The position numbers were made by a program, and so were the translations under genes. Shown here piece after piece: positions 53,099-61,303 of a DNA stretch of 64,000 nt (within the stretch, counting starts at the first letter, position 1; the number at the start of each line of letters is the position of its first letter). The notes beneath the pieces are model-generated. The model was not told where the DNA came from. It searched no databases and saw only the letters and a list, made by a program, of their open reading frames with translations. The stretch is from an uncultured Roseburia sp. (lineage in GTDB: Bacteria > Bacillota > Clostridia > Lachnospirales > Lachnospiraceae). The stretch is from the NCBI GenBank assembly GCA_947567625.1, contig CANONN010000002.1:1-64000 (forward strand). Reading direction: 5' to 3'.

Positions 53099-53860
53099 TT
53101 AATGTTTCTTTGAATGGCAAAATCCCCGCTTCCCTTCCCTGAAAATCAGCCACAGATAGCGGGTATTGGTCACAAAATAGCGGCGAAACAGGCGCTTGGG
53201 GTCCTGTAGCAGCCGATACAGCCATTCCAGGCTGCATTTTTGCATCCAGCGCGGCGCGCGCTTAATATTGCCGGCATGATAGTCAAACCCCGCGCCCACG
53301 CCGATCATGACGCCGCCCACGCTGCCTTTGTGCCGGTACATCCAGTTCTCCTGTTTGGGGGCGCCAAGCCCCACCCAGATAATGTCCGCTTTGGACGCGT
53401 TGATCTTTTCCACGTCAGCCGCATCCTCCTCACGGCTTAGCTGTCGAAACGGAGGCGACACCATGCCCGCAATCTGTAAATGCGGATATCTTTCGGTGAG
53501 CTTTTGCCTAAGTAGAGCCAGCGTTTCCTCGGTCGCACCATAAAAATAATGACGAAGCCCATTGTCCCGCGCGAACAGCGCCAGCATCAAATCAGGCCCC
53601 GTCACCCGCTCCGCCTGCGGGAAACCGTGCTTCCTGCTGTAGACGGACAAGGGCTTGCCGTCCGGCAGCACAAACGCGGCCTCCCGCTGCACGACGCGGT
53701 AATTGAGGTCGTCATGTGCCATCACCGTGGTGTGCACATTGCCCACACAGATATATTCGCCGCGCAGCCCTTCGATATCTTTCTCGATGCGCGCCACCGT
53801 ATCCTCCATCCGCGTCACCAAAACATCCGTCCCTAAAATGTTACAACATTGATTTTTCAC
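53099..53860 (-). CDS. WecG/TagA/CpsF family glycosyltransferase
   Basis: A 253-residue GT26 enzyme that adds N-acetylmannosamine-type or related sugars to a lipid-linked acceptor. Seen: NVHTTVMAHDDLNYR, LPDGKPLSVYSR, RVTGPDLM, FYGATEET, WVGLGAPKQENWMYRH and GVGAGFDYHAGNIKRAPRWMQ. The start is the GTG after GGAATGGAGATTAGT, giving the normal family length; the longer frame is translated cassette. Second sugar addition after the initiating transferase is the usual role. Confidence 0.93.
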   Translation of the reverse strand: MKNQCCNILGTDVLVTRMEDTVARIEKDIEGLRGEYICVGNVHTTVMAHDDLNYRVVQREAAFVLPDGKPLSVYSRKHGFPQAERVTGPDLMLALFARDNGLRHYFYGATEETLALLRQKLTERYPHLQIAGMVSPPFRQLSREEDAADVEKINASKADIIWVGLGAPKQENWMYRHKGSVGGVMIGVGAGFDYHAGNIKRAPRWMQKCSLEWLYRLLQDPKRLFRRYFVTNTRYLWLIFREGKRGFCHSKKH

Positions 53861-54010
53861 ACTAATCTCCATTCCGAGAACGTTTACGTTCGAGGAACCG
53901 CAGGAGAAATCTGCGAATGCAGTTTCTCCTGTCGGATCAGGGCTTATTTGTGACGTTCTCGGCACAAATAACCGTGTGATAAAATCAGCTATCAAGCTGA
54001 TTTTTCACAC
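53861..54010 (-). repeat. family B intergenic hairpin cassette, complete copy
   Basis: Three stems: GTGTGAAAAATCAGCTT/AAGCTGATTTTATCACAC-type hairpin (53974-54010, supplying the TGA stop of the upstream gene); a stem closed by CCGAGAACGT (53874-53883) and ACGTTCTCGG (53953-53962); and inside it AGGAGAAA/TTTCTCCT (53902-53930). AATGGAG follows directly. After the Shine-Dalgarno a second GTGTGAAAAATC appears, whose GTG is the start codon of the next gene. Confidence 0.85.
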
Positions 54011-54820
54011 TACTACCTCCAAAGGAATCCCCCCAATATAGGACGGCAGGAGGCTAAATGTGCTGTTAAAGCTTCCCAGAATCTTTTTTCCCCTCGAGAG
54101 CGCCAACATTTCAATATAGGCATCCACCAGCCCCTCTTTTGAATTGCGGTCGATCACACCGTTCTCGTAAAAAATCAGTTTATCCGCCGGCATCTGCCGC
54201 TTAAGCTCTTCCTTTACCCCGGCGTCATCCGTGGCAATGAAAAAATTTGCATCCGCATCGGCTTCCAGCTCGCGGCGCATATACTCGACAAACAGCGACA
54301 GCGGGCTTTTGGCGATCGCCTCCACATGATCGGTTCTGCGGATATGCACGCCGACCGTGTGGGCGCCGATCTTTGCGAATAGCTCTTTTCCTTTTTCCTC
54401 CACGCTTTTGGCGGGCTTTAAAAAAGTATAACAGGATGCGTCGAGCTCACAGATCGGCCCAAACGACTTAAGATAGATGCGCGGCGTATCCCGGATTACG
54501 TTCTGTAATCCCTCATATCCACGCTGCTTTTTGATCTCCTCGACCTCGCCGCACTCTAAGAAGCGCTCCGAACCTCTGCGCCATTTTTTCATGACAAAAC
54601 TGCCCGCAAAATGAGCCAAAGGCTCCTTGGAATAACCGTTCTCACTTACCTCGATCACGCGCATAGGCAGCTCAAAGAGCTCCGCCGCACGCACATTACA
54701 CCCGACTTCCCGCTTCCACATAACAATCAATTCTCTGTTTAATTTCCTTGCCACCGCGTAAGCAGACCCCAAGCCCAAAAGCTTATTGCCTAACCCCGCG
54801 CAGGGTTCTATTATAATCAT
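54005..54820 (-). CDS. fucosyltransferase-like glycosyltransferase (HxRRxD type)
   Basis: A 271-residue protein starting IEPCAGLGNKLLGLGSAYAVAR, a GDP-sugar-type entry seen in fucosyltransferases, with HIRRTD (159-164), the GDP-binding motif I of alpha-1,2/alpha-1,6/O-fucosyltransferases, ATDDAGVKEEL and a GSFNSTFSLLPSYIGGIP end. It resembles NodZ/GT23 or GT11 relatives. Its TGA stop is provided by the following cassette. GGGAGG precedes the ATG. Donor GDP-fucose is inferred. Confidence 0.8.
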   Translation of the reverse strand: MIIIEPCAGLGNKLLGLGSAYAVARKLNRELIVMWKREVGCNVRAAELFELPMRVIEVSENGYSKEPLAHFAGSFVMKKWRRGSERFLECGEVEEIKKQRGYEGLQNVIRDTPRIYLKSFGPICELDASCYTFLKPAKSVEEKGKELFAKIGAHTVGVHIRRTDHVEAIAKSPLSLFVEYMRRELEADADANFFIATDDAGVKEELKRQMPADKLIFYENGVIDRNSKEGLVDAYIEMLALSRGKKILGSFNSTFSLLPSYIGGIPLEVVV

Positions 54821-54834
54821 ACGCTAACCTCCCT

Positions 54835-55034
54835 GCCGCGACTCAAATCCGCGCGGAGAATCCAACGTCATATATGACGTTGCCATGCATGGCGTGTTTT
54901 TGGGGATTCTCCAATGCGAACTTGTTCGCATTAGAGACTTAGAACTTCTTAGCGCGTGAACTTGTTTCACGTTAGCGCCCTCTGGCGTGAGCAAAAGCTC
55001 GTTTACGAGCTTTAGAAGTTCTTCTCACACTCCA
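54835..55034 (-). repeat. family B-type nest of hairpins between exporter and fucosyltransferase genes
   Basis: 200 bases packed with stems: GGAGAATCC/GGATTCTCC enclosing AACGTCATATATGACGTT; AATGCGAACTTGTTCGCATT; GAACTTCT/AGAAGTTC enclosing GTGAACTTGTTTCAC and AAAGCTCGTTTACGAGCTTT. The centre motif GAAC-TTG-TTC is shared with other family B copies (7820 area). A GTGTGAGAAG lies next to the exporter stop. Confidence 0.65.
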
Positions 55035-56762
55035 TTACTGTAGATGAATCGAACCGTCCTCCACTTTGTACACCACATCACAGTTTTCAATCGTCGAGAG
55101 ACGGTGCGCGATAATGAGCATCGTCATCTTGCCCTGCAATCCGTCGATCGCCTCCATGACCGCCGCTTCCGTCTCCGTGTCGAGCGCCGAGGTGGCCTCG
55201 TCAAGTACCAATACCTGCGGTCTGCGGTAAAGGGCCCTGGCAATGCCGATACGCTGTCTTTGTCCGCCGGAGAGCCGCACTCCCGCTTCCCCGATCATCG
55301 TGTCTAACCCCTCGTCGAGCGAACGCACAAATTCATCGAGCTGCGCCTGCTTTAGCGCCTCCCAGATTAGCGCGTCATCAATCGTTTCAGCCTGTCCGAA
55401 CGCAATATTGTTGCGAATCGTGTCGTCGAGCATATAGATCGTCTGGGGTATATAGCCGATCTTTTCATGCCAGCCGCGGTAAGAGACGGCGATATCGGTG
55501 CCGTCGACCGTGATCCTGCCCTCTTTCGGCTTTAAAACGCCGAGAATCAAATCCACCATCGTCGTCTTGCCCGCGCCGGACGGACCGATAAACGCCACGG
55601 ACTTATTCTTGGGAATCGTCACGTCAATATCCCGCAGCACCGGTTCCTCCACATCAGGGTAGGTAAACGTCATATGCTCCACCCGAATTTCACGCTCAAA
55701 AGGCAGAGAGGCATAATCGGCTTTTTTCTCGACGTCAATCTCCAAATCCCGGATACCGACATACTGCTCGCCGATCTTGTGGATGACGACGCCGTTGTGA
55801 ATGATAGACGCCAGATACTCCGACATTTTGTTTGCCGAGGGAAGCAGCGAAAAGGCCGCGGCCGCAAATACGCCCAGCACCCCGACAAAATGCGCCGGGT
55901 CAGCCCCCGACATATTGACGCGCACCGCGATCGCCGCCATCAGCCCGCCGATACAGAGCGCTTCCATCATCGGCTTGGGGATCGAACTCAAAAACGAATT
56001 TTGCTTGATCACATAAGTGTAAAGGCCGTTTTGTTTACAGAACTCTCCTTCAAAGTATGCCTCCCGGTTGGCAATCTTAATCTCCTTGATGCCGCCAAAC
56101 GCCTGCTGCATACACTGTAAAATATTGGCATTGTAGATGCGGCGCTCGTCCCCGAAGCGCGCGAGCGTCCGCTTGAGCCGTTTCATAAACAGAAGCACCA
56201 AAAGCACCATGCCAAAGGCGATGCCCAGCGTAATCACAGGGTCGGTCACAATCAAAAAGATCACTAACACCGCGCTGGTACATAGCTCCGCCGCAAGCTG
56301 AAGCATATTTAAAACGGCGGCGTAAAACATTTCGGGATCATTGTTGATGTCGCGCATCAGCTCTGCGCTGTTGTGGTTCAAAAAGAACGTATAATCCTTG
56401 CTGATGTAATAGCGCATCATCTGGTTTTGCATGTCCTGCTTGCCGTAGTAGGAAAACCGGTACTGCATGTTGTTCATGAAAATAATGAACCCGTTTTTGC
56501 CGATATACACCACGATAATCAGCACCGCAAGCGCCGTGATTAACTGTGTGGAATCCGTCATACCGAGCGCATCATAAAAATAACGGACATACCGGTTGGC
56601 AAGCAAAACCTCCGGCGTTGTCACCGCCTGTATAAACGGCAGCAAAATCGACACGCCAAGAAGGCTGACCGCAGAGTTGATCAGTATCAAAACCGCCATA
56701 CCCAAAAGCCTGCGTCTTTGTCTGCCGTCAAAAACTTTAAATACACTCTTAATTAAATCCAT
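55035..56762 (-). CDS. ABC exporter with fused permease and ATPase (MsbA/PglK-like flippase)
   Basis: A 575-residue half-transporter. Residues 1-320 hold six membrane helices; the ATPase (about 345-575) shows Walker A GPSGAGKTTM, the LSGGQRQRIGIARALY signature, Walker B VLVLDEATSALD and the switch His in IIAHRLSTIE. PglK-like ABC flippases move lipid-linked oligosaccharides across the membrane, and position in the middle of this glycan operon supports that. No Wzx is in the window, so this is the best candidate flippase. Start chosen after GAATGGAG. Confidence 0.9.
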   Translation of the reverse strand: MDLIKSVFKVFDGRQRRRLLGMAVLILINSAVSLLGVSILLPFIQAVTTPEVLLANRYVRYFYDALGMTDSTQLITALAVLIIVVYIGKNGFIIFMNNMQYRFSYYGKQDMQNQMMRYYISKDYTFFLNHNSAELMRDINNDPEMFYAAVLNMLQLAAELCTSAVLVIFLIVTDPVITLGIAFGMVLLVLLFMKRLKRTLARFGDERRIYNANILQCMQQAFGGIKEIKIANREAYFEGEFCKQNGLYTYVIKQNSFLSSIPKPMMEALCIGGLMAAIAVRVNMSGADPAHFVGVLGVFAAAAFSLLPSANKMSEYLASIIHNGVVIHKIGEQYVGIRDLEIDVEKKADYASLPFEREIRVEHMTFTYPDVEEPVLRDIDVTIPKNKSVAFIGPSGAGKTTMVDLILGVLKPKEGRITVDGTDIAVSYRGWHEKIGYIPQTIYMLDDTIRNNIAFGQAETIDDALIWEALKQAQLDEFVRSLDEGLDTMIGEAGVRLSGGQRQRIGIARALYRRPQVLVLDEATSALDTETEAAVMEAIDGLQGKMTMLIIAHRLSTIENCDVVYKVEDGSIHLQ

Positions 56763-56779
56763 CGTCTTTCTCCATTCTA

Positions 56780-57598
56780 TCACATGATCAACCAATCCTT
56801 AAGGCTCATCTGACGGCAGCCCGGGTACTCTGGCACGATCACTGTCTTATCGGGATTGCTGTTTAAATAGGCGGCCCATGTCGAAAATGAGCTGTTGGAA
56901 ATGATCTGATTCTGACATGCCGCCATCAGGAAAAACTCGTCGATATCGCTAAAATCGCCCAAATCGGCCGCGTATGTCAGCTTTTCTTCCCCTGCAATCT
57001 GCGCGAGCGCTTCTCTCGCCTTTGGCATATCGTTGGTAAATACCAGATAGGTAAGTTGCGGCTTTAACTGCCGCATCTTCGCGATCGCCGTCTCAAAAAA
57101 CGCTCTGCCCGGCCCTACGATATCGCCGCCCCTCACATGAACTGCACAGGTAGGCGCTGCTTTCAGTTCTTCTGTCAGCTTTTTTACACGCTCGCCCTGC
57201 GGATAAGCCGGCGTCATCATGGCGGTAATTTCGTCGAGATAATCCGCAAAATATTCCAAAAACTGCCAATATCCGTGCAGATATCGGCTGCGCAGACCGC
57301 GGTGCGGCGCAAAAACGCGCGCGTCCACCGCATGAATATCGCGCTCCTTTACCACTTGGTACTTGAGATTGCGCCTGAGCCTCTTATAGATCTTCTGCCA
57401 GACCGTGCGGTTGGGAAACGATTCTCTCCCGTCATAGCGCAGATGAAACTTGTCCAGTTCAAAATCACGCAGCGTGGAGTTGTCACACTCGGAGGTGTCA
57501 AGCAACAGCTTTTCTCCTCCGCGCCTGGCCGCCGCGTACCCACAGGCATAGTTGAATAACTGATTCCCCATGCCGTCTCCAATCTTAACTACAATCAT
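56780..57598 (-). CDS. alpha-1,2-fucosyltransferase family 11 glycosyltransferase
   Basis: A 272-residue GT11 enzyme: GDGMGNQLFNYA (7-18), HVRGGDIVG (154-162, GDP-fucose-binding motif HxRxxD), FTNDMPKARE and the C-terminal SNSSFSTWAAYLN (with the conserved SSFS). This is the bacterial alpha-1,2-fucosyltransferase pattern found in gut bacteria that make H-antigen-like surface glycans. The first ATG overlaps the ribosome site; I use the second. No GDP-fucose synthesis genes are in the window. Confidence 0.92.
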   Translation of the reverse strand: MIVVKIGDGMGNQLFNYACGYAAARRGGEKLLLDTSECDNSTLRDFELDKFHLRYDGRESFPNRTVWQKIYKRLRRNLKYQVVKERDIHAVDARVFAPHRGLRSRYLHGYWQFLEYFADYLDEITAMMTPAYPQGERVKKLTEELKAAPTCAVHVRGGDIVGPGRAFFETAIAKMRQLKPQLTYLVFTNDMPKAREALAQIAGEEKLTYAADLGDFSDIDEFFLMAACQNQIISNSSFSTWAAYLNSNPDKTVIVPEYPGCRQMSLKDWLIM

Positions 57599-57772
57599 AC
57601 TAATCTCCATTCTGGAGCGTTTGCGCGACAGGGCGACGCAAATCCCAAATATTGCATATCACAGAAAAATTCGTGCGTCATCCGTGCTGTTTGTAACGCT
57701 CCAGCACAATATAGCCAACGTGAACAAATTCACGTGTGATAAAATCAGTGATCAAGCTGATTTTTCATACTA
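57599..57772 (-). repeat. family B intergenic hairpin cassette before the GT11 gene
   Basis: Begins at the DegT gene stop with GTATGAAAAATCAGCTT facing a GATTTTATCACAC arm, then a CGTGAA/TTCACG hairpin, then a long element closed by CTGGAGCGTT (57612-57621) and AACGCTCCAG (57695-57704), then AATGGAG. It is the close relative of 7755-7870 (same closing stem, same GCGCGACAGGGCG strand). Confidence 0.85.
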
Positions 57773-58876
57773 ACGCTCCAAGATCAAATCGCAGATTCTG
57801 TCCACATCCTCCAGGGACAAGTCCGCGTACAGCGGCAGGGTCAGCACCTTGCGCGATACGTCGAGCGCCACCGGCGTATCTTCGACAGAATAGCGATCGC
57901 GGTAACATGCAAAGCTGTTTGTGATCGGATAAAAGTATTTGCGGGTAAAAATATGCTCTTTTTTTAATTTCTCACTGATGGCATCGCGGTCCGCGTAAAA
58001 CACGGACGGGTCAAACAATACCGGAAAATAGGCATAGTTGGGCTTTACCTTATCCTGCGGGGCAGACAATTTTAAACCTGGCACCCCTAAGAGGCGCTCT
58101 CTGTAGCGCGCGACCACGCGCCCGCGCTTTTCGATCTCTCTGTCCAAATGGCGCAGGTTGCAAAGTCCCATCGCCGCCTGAAATTCGTTCATTTTGGAAT
58201 TGGCGCCCACCGCGTCGACCGTCACCTCATCGCGGATGCCAAAATTCTTTAAGCCGTACAAATCTTCTTTCAAGCCGTCCGCATCCCCGTTAAAGCAGAC
58301 CGCGCCGCCCTCGATCGTGTGAAATACCTTGGTGGCATGGAAACTAAACATCGAGGCGTCGCCGAACGCGGCCACGCCGCGCCCCTGATATTCCACGCCG
58401 AATGTGTGCGCCGCGTCATAGATCACCTTCAGATGATGGCGCCGGGCAATCTCCTCGATCGCCTCCACGTCACAGAGATTACCGTAGACATGCACCGGCA
58501 GGATAGCGCTCGTGCGCTCCGTAATCAATGACTCGATCTTTGTCGCATCAATGGTATAGGTGTCGGGGTTGATGTCGCAGAACACCGGTTTTAATCCGTT
58601 TCTGACGATCGCATGCGTCGTCGAGGCGAACGTAAACGGCGTGGTGATCACTTCCCCGGTAAGTCCCATCGCCTGAAGCAACAGCTCCAGCGCCATATGG
58701 CCGTTCGCAAACAGCGACACATGGTCCACTTTCAGATAGCGCTCCAGTTGTTTTTCCAGCTCGCAGTGCTTCTTTCCCATATTGGTAAGCCAGCGGCTGT
58801 CCCATATATCTTTGATCTCCTCCACATACTCTGCAAATTCCGGCATGGAGGAGCGCGTCACTAATATATCTCCCAT
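57770..58876 (-). CDS. DegT/DnrJ/EryC1/StrS family sugar aminotransferase
   Basis: A 368-residue PLP enzyme that makes amino sugars from nucleotide keto-sugars. Seen: ANGHMALELLLQAM (about 57-70), TTPFTFASTTHAIV, YDAAHTFG (Asp154) and the PLP lysine Lys183 in SFHATKVF, with EGGAVCFNGD after it. It implies a deoxyamino sugar in the glycan. It heads the minus-strand operon and has its own promoter. Start chosen at the ATG after AATGGAGATCAAA. Confidence 0.93.
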   Translation of the reverse strand: MGDILVTRSSMPEFAEYVEEIKDIWDSRWLTNMGKKHCELEKQLERYLKVDHVSLFANGHMALELLLQAMGLTGEVITTPFTFASTTHAIVRNGLKPVFCDINPDTYTIDATKIESLITERTSAILPVHVYGNLCDVEAIEEIARRHHLKVIYDAAHTFGVEYQGRGVAAFGDASMFSFHATKVFHTIEGGAVCFNGDADGLKEDLYGLKNFGIRDEVTVDAVGANSKMNEFQAAMGLCNLRHLDREIEKRGRVVARYRERLLGVPGLKLSAPQDKVKPNYAYFPVLFDPSVFYADRDAISEKLKKEHIFTRKYFYPITNSFACYRDRYSVEDTPVALDVSRKVLTLPLYADLSLEDVDRICDLILER

Positions 58877-58935
58877 TTTGATCTCCATTCTGGACTCTTT
58901 ATAAAAATGCTCTCTCTATTCAATCTATACGTTCC

Positions 58936-58964
58936 ATGATAATAAATATGTTAATTTTTGTCAA
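58936..58964 (-). promoter_or_regulatory. promoter of the degT-GT11-exporter operon
   Basis: Minus strand TTGACA (58959-58964), 17 bases, TATCAT (58936-58941). It is back to back with the plus-strand promoter at 58977. Confidence 0.75.
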
Positions 58965-58976
58965 TCTTTCCAGTGC

Positions 58977-59004
58977 TTGACACATCTTTCTGTTACGCTA
59001 TAAT
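58977..59004 (+). promoter_or_regulatory. promoter of the plus-strand glycan genes
   Basis: TTGACA (58977-58982), 16 bases, a perfect TATAAT (58999-59004). The two divergent promoters are about 12 bases apart and may share control. Confidence 0.8.
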
Positions 59005-59069
59005 GTTAGTATGTTTGGAAATACTAGAAATAATGAGCGAGAAAATACGAAAAGAGAGGTTTTATTTAT

Positions 59070-60107
59070 ATGGCAGATACCACTTCCGTGATTATCCCCG
59101 TGATCGTACACCATGAGACCGGCGAAAAAGGCCAGTCCGGCGGCAAAAAGAATCAGGAATATTTAAAATACTGCATCCTGCAGGCTAAAAAGTACAACGA
59201 AAAAGTCGTGCTTCTGGGCGACAAATATAACCGGCCCTGGTGCGATGACTGGCACAATGCGGATGATTTCATCACCGACAAATGGCGCGAATTCCACGCG
59301 GTCTTTGAAAATCTTTCTTTCTACCCCCAGGCTTGGGCGGAGGGCATTTTCAAGCGGTTTTACCTGATTTTGGAATATCTGGACCGAAACAATTTTGAAA
59401 ACTGCGTCATTCTCGACAGTGACGTTCTCCTATATCTCAATGTCAGCGCCTACGAGCCGTTTCGCCGCTGCAAGGCGGCGGCCGAGACGCCTCTCGAGCA
59501 GGACATGCCCCTCCTCGAAAAAGGCAACGGCCTCAAATGGAAAACCTGCGCCGGTTTTTCCTATTTTACGAGGGACGGCCTGCGTGAGTTCTGCGATTTC
59601 TGTATTGATATGTACAAAAATCACAAAGACCTCCTTATGAAAAAGTGGAATGTGCACCGCAAATATCAGATTTACGGCGGTGTCGGCGAGATGGCTCTGT
59701 TGCATCTTTGGATACAGACTCTTCCCGCCGGCGATTATCTGAATCTTCTCAAAGATGACGAAAACCACTGTGTGTTTGACAACGCGGTGGGCGCTTCCGG
59801 CGGCTATCTCGAAAACCAATACGAATTCATCCGCCGCCTGTCGGTGAAGAATCTGCACTGGGAAAACGGCAGGCCCTACTGCTACACGGTGCGGGAACAC
59901 CAAAAAACTTACTTTTTAAATCTGCACTTTGTCAGCATCACTAAAATATTTATGCAGGGCATCTGTGAGCATCAGCGCTACTCGGCGGGCGCAAAGTTAT
60001 ACACTTACTATTTGAAAGCGCGCGGCGTGCTCGCCGACATCAAGCACGGCAATACCAAATTTCAGCAAAAACGCAAAATACGACAGCACCAAAATCACGC
60101 TTCATAA
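59070..60107 (+). CDS. putative GT-A glycosyltransferase of unknown family
   Basis: A 345-residue cytosolic protein. The N-terminal IIPVIVHHETG, VVLLGDKYN and then VILDSDVLLY (DSD at 116-118) match a nucleotide-sugar-binding fold with a DxD metal motif. KTCAGFSYFTRDGLREFCDF and GGVGEMALLHLW follow, as in mannosyl/galactosyl-type enzymes that act on glycan tips. I do not recognise a specific family. It is the first gene of the plus-strand group; GAGAGG precedes the ATG. Confidence 0.7.
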   Translation: MADTTSVIIPVIVHHETGEKGQSGGKKNQEYLKYCILQAKKYNEKVVLLGDKYNRPWCDDWHNADDFITDKWREFHAVFENLSFYPQAWAEGIFKRFYLILEYLDRNNFENCVILDSDVLLYLNVSAYEPFRRCKAAAETPLEQDMPLLEKGNGLKWKTCAGFSYFTRDGLREFCDFCIDMYKNHKDLLMKKWNVHRKYQIYGGVGEMALLHLWIQTLPAGDYLNLLKDDENHCVFDNAVGASGGYLENQYEFIRRLSVKNLHWENGRPYCYTVREHQKTYFLNLHFVSITKIFMQGICEHQRYSAGAKLYTYYLKARGVLADIKHGNTKFQQKRKIRQHQNHAS

Positions 60108-60118
60108 AAAGGAGTCCT

Positions 60119-61168
60119 ATGAAATCACGACCAACTTCCGGGGAACGCAACTCCGCCATCGAACTGCTTAGACTGCTCTGCATTTTCGGCATCCTTATGA
60201 TGCATGTGTTCGGAGATTTGCAGACGCCGCTCTCCACGTTAAACACTGCGGCGCATGTACTCGTCAATTCTCTGTTTAATACCGGCGTCACCTGTTTTAT
60301 CCTGATCTCCGGTTATTTTGGCATACGATTTTCCATCGAAAAACTGGTACGGCTGGATTTGATGGTCATCTTCTTCTCCGTCCTTGGAACCCTTGCGACA
60401 GAGGAGTTTGCTGTCAAAGCGTTAGTCAAGGCAGCTTTCCCGGTGCTCACCAGACAGTACTGGTTTATCACCTGCTACTTTGCGCTCTGTATTCTGGCCC
60501 CCTTTCTCAACCGCGCAGCGGAAAAGATGACAAAAGAATGGTTTGGCAAATTGCTGTTTGCCCTTTTGTTTCTTTTTTCTGCCGTTCCCACGTTCGGTTT
60601 TTACGATATCATGCAGGACGCCGGCAAGGGTCTGGTACATTTTGTGATGATCTATCTGCTGGGGCGCTATCTGGCGCTGTATGAAAACCACTCCCACAAA
60701 ACCAGCCGGCTTCTCTTAGGGCTGCTGCTGTGCGTAGGATTTATCTTTGCGGCGGATTTGGCGCTCACGGTGCGCGGCCATGCGGTATACAATACCTTTT
60801 CCAGAGACTGCTCGCTGTTTATCGTCCTCGCCTCCGTTTTGCTGTTCTTTCTGTTTTGGCAAATGCGTTTTCACAGCGCCTTTGTCAACCACATCGCCGG
60901 GGATGTCCTTGCGGTCTATGTGCTCGACCGCTTTATCCGCGCGATACTGAATGACTTTGTAAATCCGGGCGCATACGCCGCCCACCCTGCCCTGCTCTTT
61001 CTCGCTGCTGGCTATGTACTGGCCGTGATGGCAATTGCTATCCTCTTAAATGAACTGCGGAAATTCACAATCGGACGCCTGGAACCTTGGCTTGTGAAAT
61101 GGATTACACTTGCCATCCATAAAATCGGAGCTATCCTTTTGTCCCTATTTCACGTCATCCGCCACTAG
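60119..61168 (+). CDS. acyltransferase family 3 membrane protein
   Basis: A 349-residue AT3 protein with about 10 helices, start NSAIELLRLLCIFGILMMHV (catalytic His in the first helix) and CFILISGYFGIRFSIEKLVRLD. It is a paralogue of the protein at 47454 with the same opening blocks, so the two probably modify related sugars. AAAAAGGAG precedes the ATG, 11 bases after the previous stop. Confidence 0.9.
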   Translation: MKSRPTSGERNSAIELLRLLCIFGILMMHVFGDLQTPLSTLNTAAHVLVNSLFNTGVTCFILISGYFGIRFSIEKLVRLDLMVIFFSVLGTLATEEFAVKALVKAAFPVLTRQYWFITCYFALCILAPFLNRAAEKMTKEWFGKLLFALLFLFSAVPTFGFYDIMQDAGKGLVHFVMIYLLGRYLALYENHSHKTSRLLLGLLLCVGFIFAADLALTVRGHAVYNTFSRDCSLFIVLASVLLFFLFWQMRFHSAFVNHIAGDVLAVYVLDRFIRAILNDFVNPGAYAAHPALLFLAAGYVLAVMAIAILLNELRKFTIGRLEPWLVKWITLAIHKIGAILLSLFHVIRH

Positions 61169-61170
61169 CC

Positions 61171-61303
61171 GCATTGCCGAATCTGATATTCGGCTTGCGT
61201 CCCTGCGCGATAAATGGCTTCGGCACAAATTTAAATCGCATTGCCGAATCTGACATTCGGCTTGCGTTCCTGCGCGATAAATCGCTTCGGAATGGAGATT
61301 ACT
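61171..61303 (+). repeat. family B intergenic cassette, tandem double copy
   Basis: The unit GCATTGCCGAATCTGAYATTC... to GATAAATNGCTTCGG occurs twice in a row (61171-61225 and 61233-61290), then AATGGAG and the ATG. The second copy matches 26620-26699 almost base for base. The first differs at three bases and lacks the ribosome site. Confidence 0.85.

Noticed and set aside
55035-56762. Interpretation of the ABC protein as a multidrug exporter
   Set aside because: Possible by fold, but its place within a glycan operon between two fucosyltransferase-type genes favours a lipid-linked glycan flippase; kept as the alternative.
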